Assembly (NCBI GenBank): GCA_040006895.1
Contig: JBDTWB010000001.1
Span: forward strand, 3,466 to 67,465
DNA from: CAIWHR01 sp040006895
GTDB taxonomy: Bacteria; Pseudomonadota; Gammaproteobacteria; Burkholderiales; Casimicrobiaceae
Direction of reading: 5' to 3'
Length of the DNA stretch: 64,000 nucleotides
Shown: in pieces, positions 33,331-42,225 of the stretch
Numbering within the stretch: the stretch's first letter is position 1
Layout of the letters: each line of letters starts with the position of its first letter
Program-made: the position numbers and the translations under genes
Notes under the pieces: generated by a model
The model's database searches: none
What the model was told of the DNA's origin: nothing
The model's input: only the letters and a program-made list of their open reading frames with translations

Positions 33331-35382
33331 ATGGCGCAATACGCCACTGAGAACGTTCGCACCGCCGCCCTCGTGGGGCACGGCGCTTCCGGCAAGACCA
33401 CGCTCGCCGAGGCCCTGCTCCTCAGGGCGGGCGCGCTCACCACGGCGGGAACGATCGAGCGGGGCACCACGGCCAGCGACTTCGACCCCCTGGAGAAGAC
33501 GTTCCAGCATTCGCTGCGTGCGTCGATCCTGCACCTCGATACCGACGGCACGCGCGTCCACCTCATCGACACGCCCGGTTTTCCCGATTTCATCGGCCAG
33601 GCGATCGGTGCGCTCGATGCCGTCGAGACGGCCGCGATCGTCATCAACGCCCAGGCCGGCATCGAGATGATCACCTCCCGCATGATGGAGTGGGCAGCCA
33701 AGCGCCAGCTGTGCCGGCTCATCATCATCAACAAGATCGACGCCGAGAACATCGACCTGCCACGGCTCCTGGAGGAGATCCAGGCGGCGTTCGGCAAGGA
33801 GTGCCTGCCCATCAACCTGCCCGCCGACGGCGGCTCGCGCGTCGTCGACTGCTTTTTCAATCCGGAGGGTGCATCGGATTTTTCCTCGGTCGAGACGGCG
33901 CATCGCGCCCTCGTCGACCAGGTCGTCGAGGTTGACGAGGAGCTGATGGCCCTGTATCTCGAGCAGGGCGAGATCGAGCCCGAGCAGCTGCACGCCCCAT
34001 TCGAGCAGGCCTTGCGCGAAGGTCATCTCGTACCGGTGTGCTTCGCGAGCGCCCGCAATGGCGCCGGCATCGCCGAGCTCCTCGACGTGATGGTGAAGCT
34101 GCTGCCGAACCCGGCCGAAGGCAATCCGCCGCTGTTCTACAAGGGCGAAGGCGAGGGTGCGCAGGAATTCCGGTCCGAGCCCGACCCGAAGAAGCATGTC
34201 CTTGCCCATGTGTTCAAGGTCGTGATGGATCCATTCGTGGGCAAGCTCGGCGTCTTTCGCGTGCATCAGGGCACGGTGACCCGCGATACCCAGCTCTTTG
34301 TCGGCGATGGGCGCAAACCCTTCAAGGTCGGGCACCTGTTCATGCTCCAGGGTGGCAAGAACGTCGAGATCGACTCGGCCCGGCCCGGCGACATCGCCGC
34401 GGTGGCGAAGGTCGACGAGATCACCTTCGATGCGGTGCTCCACGATTCCCACGACGAGGACCACATCCACATGCGGCCGCTGGAGTTCCCCACTCCGATG
34501 CTGGGCGTGGCGATCACGCCCAAGAAGCGTGGCGACGAGCAGCGCATTTCCGAGGTTCTGCATCGGATGATGGCCGAGGACCCCACCCTGACGCTGGAAC
34601 ACGACGGTACGTCGAATGAAACCGTGCTGCGGGCGCTGGGCGACCTCCACCTGCGCTCGGTGCTGGATCGCATGGCCAGCCAGTTCAAGGTCGAGGTGGA
34701 TGTCCGGCCGCCCCGCATACCCTATCGCGAGACGATCACCGCGCAGGCGGAAGGATTCCATCGTCACAAGAAGCAGACCGGTGGTGCCGGGCAGTTCGGC
34801 GAGGTGTCGCTGCGCGTCGAGCCCATGCCGCGCGGTGGTGGCTTCGAGTTCGTCGATGCGACCAAGGGCGGGGTCATCCCGCATCAGTTCATGCCCGCGG
34901 TCCAGAAGGGTGTCGAGCAGGTGCTCACCACCGGGGCGATCGCCGGGTTCCCGCTGCAGGACGTTCGGGTGGTGGTCTACGACGGCAAGCACCATCCGGT
35001 GGACTCGAAGGAGGTTGCCTTCATCTCCGCGGGACGCAAAGCTTTCCTGGACGCGATCGAGAAGGCTCGCCCGATCGTGCTCGAGCCGATCGTGAGCGTG
35101 GAGGTCATCTGTCCCGAGGCGAACACGGGCGACATCGCCGGCGACCTGTCGTCGCGGCGCGGCCAGGTCACCGGAACCCAGGGCATGCAGGCCGGCACGC
35201 TGGTGGTCAACGGCATCGCCCCGCTCGCCGAGCTCGATGGCTACTCGGCGCGACTCAAGTCGGTCACGGGAGGGCACGGCTCATGGTCGATGGCGCTGTC
35301 GCACTACGAGCCCGCACCGCCCACGTTGCAGCAACGCCTGGTGGGCGAGTTCCAGAAGCAGCGGCGTCACGAGGAAGACTAG
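33331..35382 (+). CDS. Elongation factor G paralogue (EF-G2 type)
   Basis: Translational GTPase of 683 residues. The P-loop is GHGASGKTT near residue 16 rather than GHIDAGKT of canonical EF-G. DTPGFPDF near 84 and NKID near 137 are intact, and switch I reads ERGTTASDF. Domains II-V follow, including ALGDLHLRSVLDRM and HKKQTGGAGQFGEV near 485. It is alone, not in a str operon with rpsL, rpsG or tuf. By recall it belongs to the divergent EF-G2 group, usually an accessory factor of uncertain role. AGGAGG lies upstream of the ATG. Confidence 0.88.
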   Translation: MAQYATENVRTAALVGHGASGKTTLAEALLLRAGALTTAGTIERGTTASDFDPLEKTFQHSLRASILHLDTDGTRVHLIDTPGFPDFIGQAIGALDAVETAAIVINAQAGIEMITSRMMEWAAKRQLCRLIIINKIDAENIDLPRLLEEIQAAFGKECLPINLPADGGSRVVDCFFNPEGASDFSSVETAHRALVDQVVEVDEELMALYLEQGEIEPEQLHAPFEQALREGHLVPVCFASARNGAGIAELLDVMVKLLPNPAEGNPPLFYKGEGEGAQEFRSEPDPKKHVLAHVFKVVMDPFVGKLGVFRVHQGTVTRDTQLFVGDGRKPFKVGHLFMLQGGKNVEIDSARPGDIAAVAKVDEITFDAVLHDSHDEDHIHMRPLEFPTPMLGVAITPKKRGDEQRISEVLHRMMAEDPTLTLEHDGTSNETVLRALGDLHLRSVLDRMASQFKVEVDVRPPRIPYRETITAQAEGFHRHKKQTGGAGQFGEVSLRVEPMPRGGGFEFVDATKGGVIPHQFMPAVQKGVEQVLTTGAIAGFPLQDVRVVVYDGKHHPVDSKEVAFISAGRKAFLDAIEKARPIVLEPIVSVEVICPEANTGDIAGDLSSRRGQVTGTQGMQAGTLVVNGIAPLAELDGYSARLKSVTGGHGSWSMALSHYEPAPPTLQQRLVGEFQKQRRHEED

Positions 35383-35398
35383 CGAGGCCTGCACGACA

Positions 35399-35411
35399 TT
35401 CCGGACCGGAA
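35399..35411. repeat. Palindrome between convergent EF-G and photolyase genes
   Basis: TTCCGG-A-CCGGAA, perfect 6-bp arms around one base, 16 bp after the EF-G stop codon. Possibly a weak bidirectional hairpin; no T tract. Confidence 0.35.
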
Positions 35412-35490
35412 GCCATGGCGGTGCGGATGGGTAAGCGCCCCGCCATGCGGACGGTCATCGCGATCCGGGCTGGCCGGTGCCCGGACCCGG

Positions 35491-36960
35491 TCACGAGGCG
35501 CGCGCGCCCCTCCTGGCCGCGTCGAACGCATCGAGCGCCCGCTGCCGCGCGCCGTCGTGCGCGACGATGGGAGCCGGGTAGTCCTTGCCGATGGTCACCC
35601 CGAACGTACGCTGCGCTTCCTCGGATAGCTGCCACGGCGCGTGAATGTCGGGGGCCGGGACGTGGACGAGTTCCGGCACGTACCGCCGGATATAGGTCCC
35701 GTCCGGATCGAATCGCTCCGACTGGGTGACCGGATTGAAGATCCGGAACCACGGCTGGGCGTCGCAGCCCACCGACGCTGCCCATTGCCACCCGCCGTTG
35801 TTGGAGGCGAGGTCGTAGTCGATGAGGTGCCGGGCGAAAAAACGCTCGCCGCGGCGCCAGTCGATGAGCAGGTCCTTGGTCAGGAAGCTCGCGGTGATCA
35901 TGCGCAGGCGGTTGTGCATCCAGCCCGTGTTGGTGAGCTGGCGCATGCCCGCGTCGACCAAGGGGTAACCCGTGCGGCCTTTGCACCACGCGTCGAAGCC
36001 TCGCTTGTCGTTTCGCCAGCGTATGGCGCTATATTCGGTCTTGTAGGGCTCGCGCACGACGCGAGGGAAATGGTCGAGGAACTGGGCGTAGAAGTCACGC
36101 CAGACGAGCTCATCGAGCCACTTCTGGGCACCGGGTGCGGCGCTCGCCAGCGCGCGCTGGTGTGCCATCGCGGCCAGCGCGCGCACCGACACCGTGCCGA
36201 AGCGCAGGTGCACCGACAGTCGGGACGTGCCCTCGCGCGCGGGCAGGTCCCGGTCGGTGGCGTAGTCGTCCAGGGCATCGACAAACCGTGCTGCAGTGTG
36301 CGATGCACCTTGCATACCGGGTTCGGCGCCGTCGAGGTCGACCGACTCGAAGCCGAGGTCGCACAGGGACGGCAGGCTGGCCTTCCGGGCGGGCCTGGCC
36401 AAGGTCCCGGCGGCGCGTGGCGGATCGCGCGACGCGAGTGCGGCCGGGTCGAGCGCACGCCGCCAGGCGTTCTTGTAGGGTGTGAACACGGTGAATGGCT
36501 TGCCCTGCCTGGTCAGCACCTCGTCACCGTCGAAGATGACCTGGTCCTTGACGGTGATCCAGGCGATATCCCCGCTCTCGAGCGCCCTGGCCACTGCGGC
36601 ATCGCGGGCCTTCGCCCCGGGCTCGTAATCGCGGCTGGCGACCACCGCCTGCACGGCGAGCTCCACGGCCAGCGCGGGAATCGCATCGCGGGCCCGATCG
36701 TGCAGCACCACGAGGCCGCCGCCACGGCGGGCGAGCGCTGCATCGAGCTCGGCGACGCTCGCGTGAATGAACGCCACCCGCCGATCGCGCGGGCTCGGCA
36801 GCGCGTCCAGGATCTCCCGGTCGAACACGAAGACGCAATACACTTCACGGGCCATCGCCAGCGCATGCGCCAGCGCGGCGTGATCCGTGTCACGCAAGTC
36901 CCGGCGGAACCAGACGAGGGCCCGCCCGACCGGCAGGGCGAGTGCGCCGTCGGCCTTCAC
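35491..36960 (-). CDS. phrB: Deoxyribodipyrimidine photolyase
   Basis: Light-driven repair of cyclobutane pyrimidine dimers; 489 residues. The N-terminal antenna-binding alpha/beta domain starts LVWFRRDLRDTDHAAL near residue 15. The C-terminal FAD domain contains TSRLSVHLRFGTVSVRAL near 245, WLDELVWRDFYAQFLDHFP near 281, GYPLVDAGMRQLTNTGWMHNRLRMI near 337 and DYDLASNNGGWQWAASVGCDAQPWFRIFNP near 384, all class I CPD photolyase signatures. The GTG start overlaps the upstream phosphatase stop by 4 nt, so the two are cotranscribed. Confidence 0.95.
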   Translation of the reverse strand: MKADGALALPVGRALVWFRRDLRDTDHAALAHALAMAREVYCVFVFDREILDALPSPRDRRVAFIHASVAELDAALARRGGGLVVLHDRARDAIPALAVELAVQAVVASRDYEPGAKARDAAVARALESGDIAWITVKDQVIFDGDEVLTRQGKPFTVFTPYKNAWRRALDPAALASRDPPRAAGTLARPARKASLPSLCDLGFESVDLDGAEPGMQGASHTAARFVDALDDYATDRDLPAREGTSRLSVHLRFGTVSVRALAAMAHQRALASAAPGAQKWLDELVWRDFYAQFLDHFPRVVREPYKTEYSAIRWRNDKRGFDAWCKGRTGYPLVDAGMRQLTNTGWMHNRLRMITASFLTKDLLIDWRRGERFFARHLIDYDLASNNGGWQWAASVGCDAQPWFRIFNPVTQSERFDPDGTYIRRYVPELVHVPAPDIHAPWQLSEEAQRTFGVTIGKDYPAPIVAHDGARQRALDAFDAARRGARAS

Positions 36961-38303
36961 CGAGCCGGCCGCGGCGCACGCAGGTCGACGGCGGCGATGG
37001 CATGCTTCCAGAGCAGCGTGCCGTCGCTATCGTAGGCCTCGAATGCGATCGACCGCCGGGTCACCGGGCCGGTCACCCGCAGCATGCCGAAGTTGCGCCG
37101 GGTGGTCAGGGTGCCGGGCACGAGATCGGGGTTGTCGCGTTCGGCCGCGTCGGGATGGCCAAACGCCCGGTAGGTCAACGGCGACGACGTGAATTCGTAG
37201 AGCGGGTAGGTGCCTTCGCGCGGCAGGCGCAGGAGCTCGCCGAAATGGCGATCTCCGGAAAGAAAGATCACCCCGTCGATGGGACGTTCGGCAAGCCACT
37301 GCGCGAGCCGGCGCTGCTCGTCCGGGAACTGGTGCAGCCCTTCGAACCGGCTGGCCCGGTTCCAGAGCTGGCTGCCATTGGCGACGATCTTGATCCGCGC
37401 CCTGGAGGAGAGGAGCGCTTCCTTGAGCCACTCGAACTGGGCGCTGCCGAACATCGACTTCTCGGGAACATCGGGATAACGATTGGGATAGCGGTGGTAG
37501 CGGTCGTCGAGAAGGAAAAGATCGACATCACCGAGGTGCACCCAGCCGAAGATGCCGGGCACACCGGGCAGGCCGTGCGATGGATTGGGCCAGTAGCGCT
37601 TGAACAGCCGCAGGGTCTCGTCCTTGAACACGTACGAGCGGTCGCCGTCGTTCGGGCCGTAGTCGTGATCGTCCCAGATTGCCAGCTGCGGGACGTCGCC
37701 GAGCAGCCGCTGCAGGGGGGCGAATGCGCGCGCCTCGCGATAATGCGTCGCCATTGCGGTGGGATCGGCGAAGTCGGGCGTCTGCAGGTAGAGGTTGTCG
37801 CCCAGCCAGAGCATGAGATCCGGCGCCTTGGCGGCGATGGCGTCGAAGATCTGGTAGTCGCCGCCGTTATCGGTGGCGAACGCGGGATCCGGGTAGCGCA
37901 CGAAATGGCAGGAGCCGAACGCGATCACGATCTCGGGAGCGTCGCCCGACCGCGGCGCCGGGGCCTGCGTCGACAGCCTGCCGTCACGCACCTCACCGCC
38001 GCCGCGTACCTGGTAGCGGTACCGGGTTCCAGGGCGCAAACCGGGGACCCGCAGCGATGCGGCGTGATCGTTGTCGGGGGTGGCGTCGAGCGTGAACTGG
38101 CGGGTTTCTCCACCAGCTTCCGGCGTGATGTCCACCGTTACGGGTCCCGGACGATCGGCTTGTACCCACAGCACGGCGCTGGTGTAGTCCGCAAAGCCTT
38201 GCATCACCACCAGTCGAGATTCCGCGGCGACGGGCAGGAGCAGCGCCGCCGCGAGGAGGACGTGTAGTACGCAAGGCGGCGGACGGCAGGGTACGCGGGG
38301 CAT
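36957..38303 (-). CDS. PhoD-like alkaline phosphatase/phosphodiesterase
   Basis: Exported metallophosphatase of 448 residues. Signal peptide around residues 1-28 (CVLHVLLAAALLLPVAAES), then a fibronectin-like N-terminal domain. Metal-site motifs are IAFGSCHFVRYPD near 130, LMLWLGDNLYL near 163, AIWDDHDYGPND near 208 and VIFLSGDRHFGEL near 348. The PhoD family hydrolyses phosphate mono- and diesters. Here it is translationally coupled to phrB, an unusual partner. It is divergent from algH with only 77 bp between starts. Confidence 0.88.
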   Translation of the reverse strand: MPRVPCRPPPCVLHVLLAAALLLPVAAESRLVVMQGFADYTSAVLWVQADRPGPVTVDITPEAGGETRQFTLDATPDNDHAASLRVPGLRPGTRYRYQVRGGGEVRDGRLSTQAPAPRSGDAPEIVIAFGSCHFVRYPDPAFATDNGGDYQIFDAIAAKAPDLMLWLGDNLYLQTPDFADPTAMATHYREARAFAPLQRLLGDVPQLAIWDDHDYGPNDGDRSYVFKDETLRLFKRYWPNPSHGLPGVPGIFGWVHLGDVDLFLLDDRYHRYPNRYPDVPEKSMFGSAQFEWLKEALLSSRARIKIVANGSQLWNRASRFEGLHQFPDEQRRLAQWLAERPIDGVIFLSGDRHFGELLRLPREGTYPLYEFTSSPLTYRAFGHPDAAERDNPDLVPGTLTTRRNFGMLRVTGPVTRRSIAFEAYDSDGTLLWKHAIAAVDLRAPRPAR

Positions 38304-38345
38304 GGTCGGGGGCGCGCCGGAACGGCGCCAAGATGCGGTGTCAAA

Positions 38346-38374
38346 TTGTGCCGGGGGTGCCGCGCGTTTACAAT
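38346..38374 (+). promoter_or_regulatory. Sigma-70 promoter of the algH-pyr operon
   Basis: TTGTGC (38346-38351) and TACAAT (38369-38374) separated by an ideal 17 bp. The expected transcription start, about 7 nt downstream, coincides with the algH ATG at 38381, suggesting a leaderless or nearly leaderless mRNA. Confidence 0.65.
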
Positions 38375-38380
38375 AAAGGC

Positions 38381-38950
38381 ATGGCCGGCGGTAACCCCAA
38401 CAATTTCACCAATCATTTCCTCATCGCCATGCCCGCGATGGCGGACCCACACTTCGCGCACGCGCTCACCTACATCTGCGAGCACAACGACGACGGTGCC
38501 CTGGGGATCGTCGTGAACAAGCCCACCGACATGACGCTCTCGGCGTTGTTCGAGCAGATCGAGGTGCCGCTCGCCGACGCGGCGCTCGGGCGCACCGCGG
38601 TTCACTTCGGCGGACCAGTGCAGGTCGACCGCGGCTTCGTCCTCCATCGCCCCCTCGGCAACTGGCAGTCAACGCTCGCCGTGCGCGACGACATGGGGCT
38701 CACCACGTCCAAGGATGTCCTGGAGGCCCTCGCTCGCGGCGAGGGCCCGACCGAGGTGTTCGTCTCCCTCGGGTATGCGGGTTGGGGCGCGGGCCAGCTC
38801 GAGCAGGAGATCCTGCAGAACGCGTGGCTCACCGTCGAGGCCGATCCGGACCTCGTCTTCGACGTCCCCGCCGAGGAGCGCCTGCCCGCAGCGATGCAGC
38901 TCCTCGGCATCGATTTCTCGCGTCTGTCCGACGATGTCGGACACGCATGA
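38381..38950 (+). CDS. algH: AlgH/YqgE family protein
   Basis: A 189-residue YqgE/AlgH protein (formerly DUF179) of uncertain function; AlgH affects alginate genes in Pseudomonas. Family signatures are NFTNHFLIAMPAMADPHFAHALTYICEHNDDGALGIVVN at residues 8-46, FGGPVQVDRGFVLH near 75 and the GYAGWGAGQLEQEI segment near 130. The start fits the family N-terminus. First gene of the operon with ruvX, pyrR, pyrB and pyrX; the ruvX ATG lies inside its last codons. Confidence 0.93.
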   Translation: MAGGNPNNFTNHFLIAMPAMADPHFAHALTYICEHNDDGALGIVVNKPTDMTLSALFEQIEVPLADAALGRTAVHFGGPVQVDRGFVLHRPLGNWQSTLAVRDDMGLTTSKDVLEALARGEGPTEVFVSLGYAGWGAGQLEQEILQNAWLTVEADPDLVFDVPAEERLPAAMQLLGIDFSRLSDDVGHA

Positions 38951-39407
38951 TCGCCGCGCTGGCGCAGCCGAATCCGTACCCGGCGGTACCGTGCTCGGCT
39001 TCGACTTCGGCACCCGCAAGATCGGCGTCGCGGTGGGCAACACCATCACCGGGGCAGCGCGCGCCCTCACGACGGTCCGGGATGAGCCGGGCTCGGCGCG
39101 CCGTGCCGCCATCGGCGCACTGATCGTGGACTGGGCGCCCGTCGCGCTCGTCACCGGCCGACCGTTGCATGCCGACGGCAGCACCCATGCCGTCACCGCG
39201 CTCGCCGATGCATTTGCGCAGGAGCTCCGCCAGCGCTTCGCTCTGCCAGTCGAGCAGGTCGACGAGCGCTATACCACCCAGATCGCCGACATCGAGCGCA
39301 AGGCGCGCGGCCGCTACCGCGGCGAGGCGGACCGGGACGCGCATGCTGCCGCGATCATTCTGCAGGCATGGCTGGACGCGCGGTCCCATGCCGCGCCGCA
39401 AACGTAG
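38934..39407 (+). CDS. ruvX: Putative pre-16S rRNA nuclease RuvX/YqgF
   Basis: A 157-residue RNase H-like nuclease involved in 16S rRNA 5'-end maturation. GTVLGFDFGTRKIGVAVGN near residue 18 holds the first catalytic Asp, VDERYTTQIAD near 115 the second acidic motif, and DRDAHAAAIILQAWLD near 138 the last. The ATG at 38934 overlaps algH by 17 nt and gives a short variable N-terminus (about 17 residues longer than the minimal family start). Conserved algH-ruvX-pyrR order. Confidence 0.93.
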   Translation: MSDTHDRRAGAAESVPGGTVLGFDFGTRKIGVAVGNTITGAARALTTVRDEPGSARRAAIGALIVDWAPVALVTGRPLHADGSTHAVTALADAFAQELRQRFALPVEQVDERYTTQIADIERKARGRYRGEADRDAHAAAIILQAWLDARSHAAPQT

Positions 39408-39419
39408 AGGCAAGCGAGC

Positions 39420-39935
39420 GTGACCCTCCCGAATGCCGAGCACGTCCTCGAAGTCCTGGCGAAGGAAATGGCAGGTGCCGTCGCCCATGATGCGTGCCTG
39501 GTCGGTATCTACTCGGGTGGTGCATGGCTTGCCGAACGCCTCGCGGCCCTGCTGCCGGGCGACCATCCGCTCGGCTATATCGACGTCTCGTTCTACCGCG
39601 ACGATTTCGCCCGCAAGGGCCTGAAGCCCGAGGTCAAGCGGACCCGGTTGCCCTTCGAAGTGCGGGGTGCCAGCATCGTCCTGGTCGACGACGTGCTCTA
39701 TACCGGACGCAGCGTGCGGGCCGCCATCAACGAGCTGTTCGATTTCGGCAGGCCCGCACGCGTCGATCTCGCGGTGCTGATCGACCGCGGCGGCCGCGAA
39801 CTGCCGATCGAGGCGACCTACGTCGGCACCCGCATCGCGGTGGCGCGCGACACGTCGGTGGTGCTGTCGCGCGACGCGGCGGGGACGTTGTCCCTCGGGA
39901 CCGAGCCCGCGGAAGGCACGGTGCCGGATGCGTAA
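39420..39935 (+). CDS. pyrR: PyrR bifunctional regulator/uracil phosphoribosyltransferase
   Basis: A 171-residue PyrR. In Gram-positives it binds pyr mRNA and controls attenuation; in proteobacteria RNA control is less established. The PRPP-binding loop IVLVDDVLYTGRSVRAAINEL is near residue 81 and GIYSGGAWLAERLAALL near 29. GTG start at 39420, 12 nt after ruvX. It overlaps pyrB by 8 nt, so translation is coupled. No PyrR-binding attenuator is visible in the very short leader of the operon. Confidence 0.92.
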   Translation: MTLPNAEHVLEVLAKEMAGAVAHDACLVGIYSGGAWLAERLAALLPGDHPLGYIDVSFYRDDFARKGLKPEVKRTRLPFEVRGASIVLVDDVLYTGRSVRAAINELFDFGRPARVDLAVLIDRGGRELPIEATYVGTRIAVARDTSVVLSRDAAGTLSLGTEPAEGTVPDA

Positions 39936-40887
39936 TCCACAGCTCGATGCCGACGGCGCGCTGGTCCACCTCCTGACGCTCGAGGGACTGCCGGCCGACG
40001 TCATCCGGCACATCCTCGACACGGCCGTGCCGTTTGCCTCGATCTCCGAACGGGACGTGAAGAAAGTGCCGCTGCTGCGCGGCAAGGGCGTGTTCAACCT
40101 GTTCTTCGAAAGCTCGACCCGCACCCGGACCACCTTCGAGATCGCCGCCAAGCGGCTCTCGGCCGACGTGATCAACCTCAACATCGCGGTGTCGTCGACG
40201 TCCAAGGGCGAGACTTTGCTCGATACCGTCGACAACCTGGTGGCGATGAACGCCGACATGTTCGTGGTGCGGCACGCGCAATCCGGCGCGCCGCACCTCA
40301 TTGCCGAGCACCTCAACCGCAAGGCCGGCGGCAGCGTGCACGTGGTCAACGCCGGCGACGGGCGGCATGCGCATCCCACCCAGGGCCTGCTCGACCTCTT
40401 CACCATCCGGCACTACAAGCGCGACTTCACCAATCTCACAGTGGCGATCGTCGGCGACGTGCTGCACTCACGGGTGGCACGCTCCCTCATTCATGGCCTC
40501 ACGACCCTGGGCACGCCGGAGGTGCGGGTGATCGGCCCGAAGACCCTGCTCCCCACGGCCCTCGAGTCCCTCGGCGTCCATGTCTTCCACGACATGCGCG
40601 CCGGCCTCAAGGACTGCGACGTGGTCGTGATGCTGCGCCTGCAGAGCGAGCGCATGCGCGGCGCCCTGCTGCCGTCGGCCGGCGAATACTTCAAGCATTA
40701 CGGCCTGACCCTCGACAAGCTGGCGCTTGCCAGGCCCGACGTGATCGTGATGCATCCCGGACCGATGAACCGCGGGGTCGAGATCGACTCGTCCGTCGCC
40801 GACGGCCAGCACGCCGTGATCCTGCCGCAGGTGACCTTCGGGATCGCCGTGCGCATGGCCGTGATGAGCATTCTCGCGGGCAACTAG
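39928..40887 (+). CDS. pyrB: Aspartate carbamoyltransferase catalytic subunit
   Basis: Joins carbamoyl phosphate and aspartate to make N-carbamoyl-aspartate in pyrimidine synthesis; 319 residues. The carbamoyl-phosphate motif is FFESSTRTRTTFEIAAKRL near residue 57, the second-chain loop with SSTSKGETLLDT near 88, the catalytic His in HPTQGLLDLFTI near 150 and MHPGPMNRGVEID near 274. No pyrI follows; instead a dihydroorotase homologue does, as in class A (Pseudomonas-type) complexes. The ATG overlaps pyrR by 8 nt. Confidence 0.96.
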   Translation: MRNPQLDADGALVHLLTLEGLPADVIRHILDTAVPFASISERDVKKVPLLRGKGVFNLFFESSTRTRTTFEIAAKRLSADVINLNIAVSSTSKGETLLDTVDNLVAMNADMFVVRHAQSGAPHLIAEHLNRKAGGSVHVVNAGDGRHAHPTQGLLDLFTIRHYKRDFTNLTVAIVGDVLHSRVARSLIHGLTTLGTPEVRVIGPKTLLPTALESLGVHVFHDMRAGLKDCDVVVMLRLQSERMRGALLPSAGEYFKHYGLTLDKLALARPDVIVMHPGPMNRGVEIDSSVADGQHAVILPQVTFGIAVRMAVMSILAGN

Positions 40888-40899
40888 AGGCGCGCCCGC

Positions 40900-42225
40900 A
40901 TGGACCCAGCGAACCAGGCGAACATGCGCATCGAGATCCGCGGCGGCCGTGTGGTCGATCCTTCCAGGGACACCGATCGCGTGATGTCGCTGTACCTCGC
41001 GGAGGGGCGCATCGCCACCCATGGCCAGGCGCCTTCCGGCTGGCAGCCGGATCGGGTGATCGACGCGAGCGGCCTGGTCGTAGCGCCGGGATTTGTCGAT
41101 ATTGCGGTGCGCCTGGGGGAGCCCGGCCTCGAGTACAAGGCGACACTGGAGTCGGAACTCGCCGCCGCCGTCGCAGGCGGAATCACCAGCCTTGCCTGCC
41201 CGCCCGACACCGACCCCCCGCTCGACGAGCCGGGCCTGGTGGAAATGCTGAAGTACCGCGCCCGGTCGCTGCATCAGGCCAACGTCTACCCGATCGGCGC
41301 GCTCACGGTCGGCCTCGCCGGCGAGAAGCTGACCGAGATGAGCGAGCTCGCCGAGCGCGGCTGCGTCGCGTTCTCCCAGGCCGACCGGCCCCTCGTCGAC
41401 ACCCAGGTCCTGCAGCGCGCGCTTCAGTACGCCGCAACGTTCGGGCATCGGGTGTTCCTCCGTCCCGAGGATCCGCATCTCGCGCGGCTGGGCATTGCCC
41501 ACGACGGCGAGGTCGCTACGCGACTGGGTTTGTCGGGCATCCCATCGTCGGCCGAGACCGTCGCGCTGTCGACGATCTTTCATCTGGTGCGCGAAACCGG
41601 CGCCCGGGTGCATATCTGCCGGCTGTCGAGCGCCGACGGTGTCGGCCTGGTGCGCGCCGCGAAGTCCGAGGGCCTGCCGATCACCTGCGATGTCGCCGTG
41701 CATCATCTCCATCTTTCCGACATCGACATCGGCTGGTTCGATACCCGCTATCGCTTGATCCCGCCGCTGCGCAGCACCCGCGACCGTGCGGCGCTGCGTG
41801 CCGGTCTTGTCGACGGGACGATCGACCTGGTCTGCTCCGATCACACGCCGGTCGACGACGACGGCAAGCAGGTGCCCTTCGGGGAAGCCGAGCCGGGTGC
41901 GACGGGTGCCGAGTTGCTGCTGCCGCTGTTGCTCGCGTGGGCGGCGCGCGACGGCGTACCGCTGCCACGGGCGCTTCGTGCGATCACCAGCGTGCCGGCG
42001 CACGTGCTCGGGGTCGCGGGCGGCACGCTGGGTCCCGGCGCCGCAGCCGACCTGTGCATCTTCGCGCCCGACGCGCACTGGACGGTCGGCCGCAATACGC
42101 TGCGTAGCCAGAGCACGAATACACCCTACTTCGGCCGGGAAGTGCTCGGACGCGTGCGCTACACCCTGGTGGATGGGCGGGTTCTGTACGCGTCCGAGCC
42201 CGTTGCCGCGTCGCCGCGGACCTAG
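40900..42225 (+). CDS. pyrX: Dihydroorotase-like protein PyrX (probably non-catalytic)
   Basis: A 441-residue homologue of dihydroorotase. The usual metal-binding DxHxH near the start of the barrel reads GFVDIAVRLGEPGLEYKATLESE here, so both histidines are Ala and Arg. Later segments are kept in outline (YPIGALTVGLAGEKLTEM, CDVAVHHLHLSD, DLVCSDHTPVDDDGKQVPF). In Pseudomonas the matching inactive pyrC' product forms a structural dodecamer with PyrB. It lies 12 nt after pyrB. An active dihydroorotase must be encoded elsewhere. Confidence 0.93.
   Translation: MDPANQANMRIEIRGGRVVDPSRDTDRVMSLYLAEGRIATHGQAPSGWQPDRVIDASGLVVAPGFVDIAVRLGEPGLEYKATLESELAAAVAGGITSLACPPDTDPPLDEPGLVEMLKYRARSLHQANVYPIGALTVGLAGEKLTEMSELAERGCVAFSQADRPLVDTQVLQRALQYAATFGHRVFLRPEDPHLARLGIAHDGEVATRLGLSGIPSSAETVALSTIFHLVRETGARVHICRLSSADGVGLVRAAKSEGLPITCDVAVHHLHLSDIDIGWFDTRYRLIPPLRSTRDRAALRAGLVDGTIDLVCSDHTPVDDDGKQVPFGEAEPGATGAELLLPLLLAWAARDGVPLPRALRAITSVPAHVLGVAGGTLGPGAAADLCIFAPDAHWTVGRNTLRSQSTNTPYFGREVLGRVRYTLVDGRVLYASEPVAASPRT

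Noticed and set aside
32944..35277. 777-residue minus-strand open frame opposite the EF-G paralogue
   Set aside because: Overlaps a gene with clear GTPase motifs; composition is typical of antisense noise.
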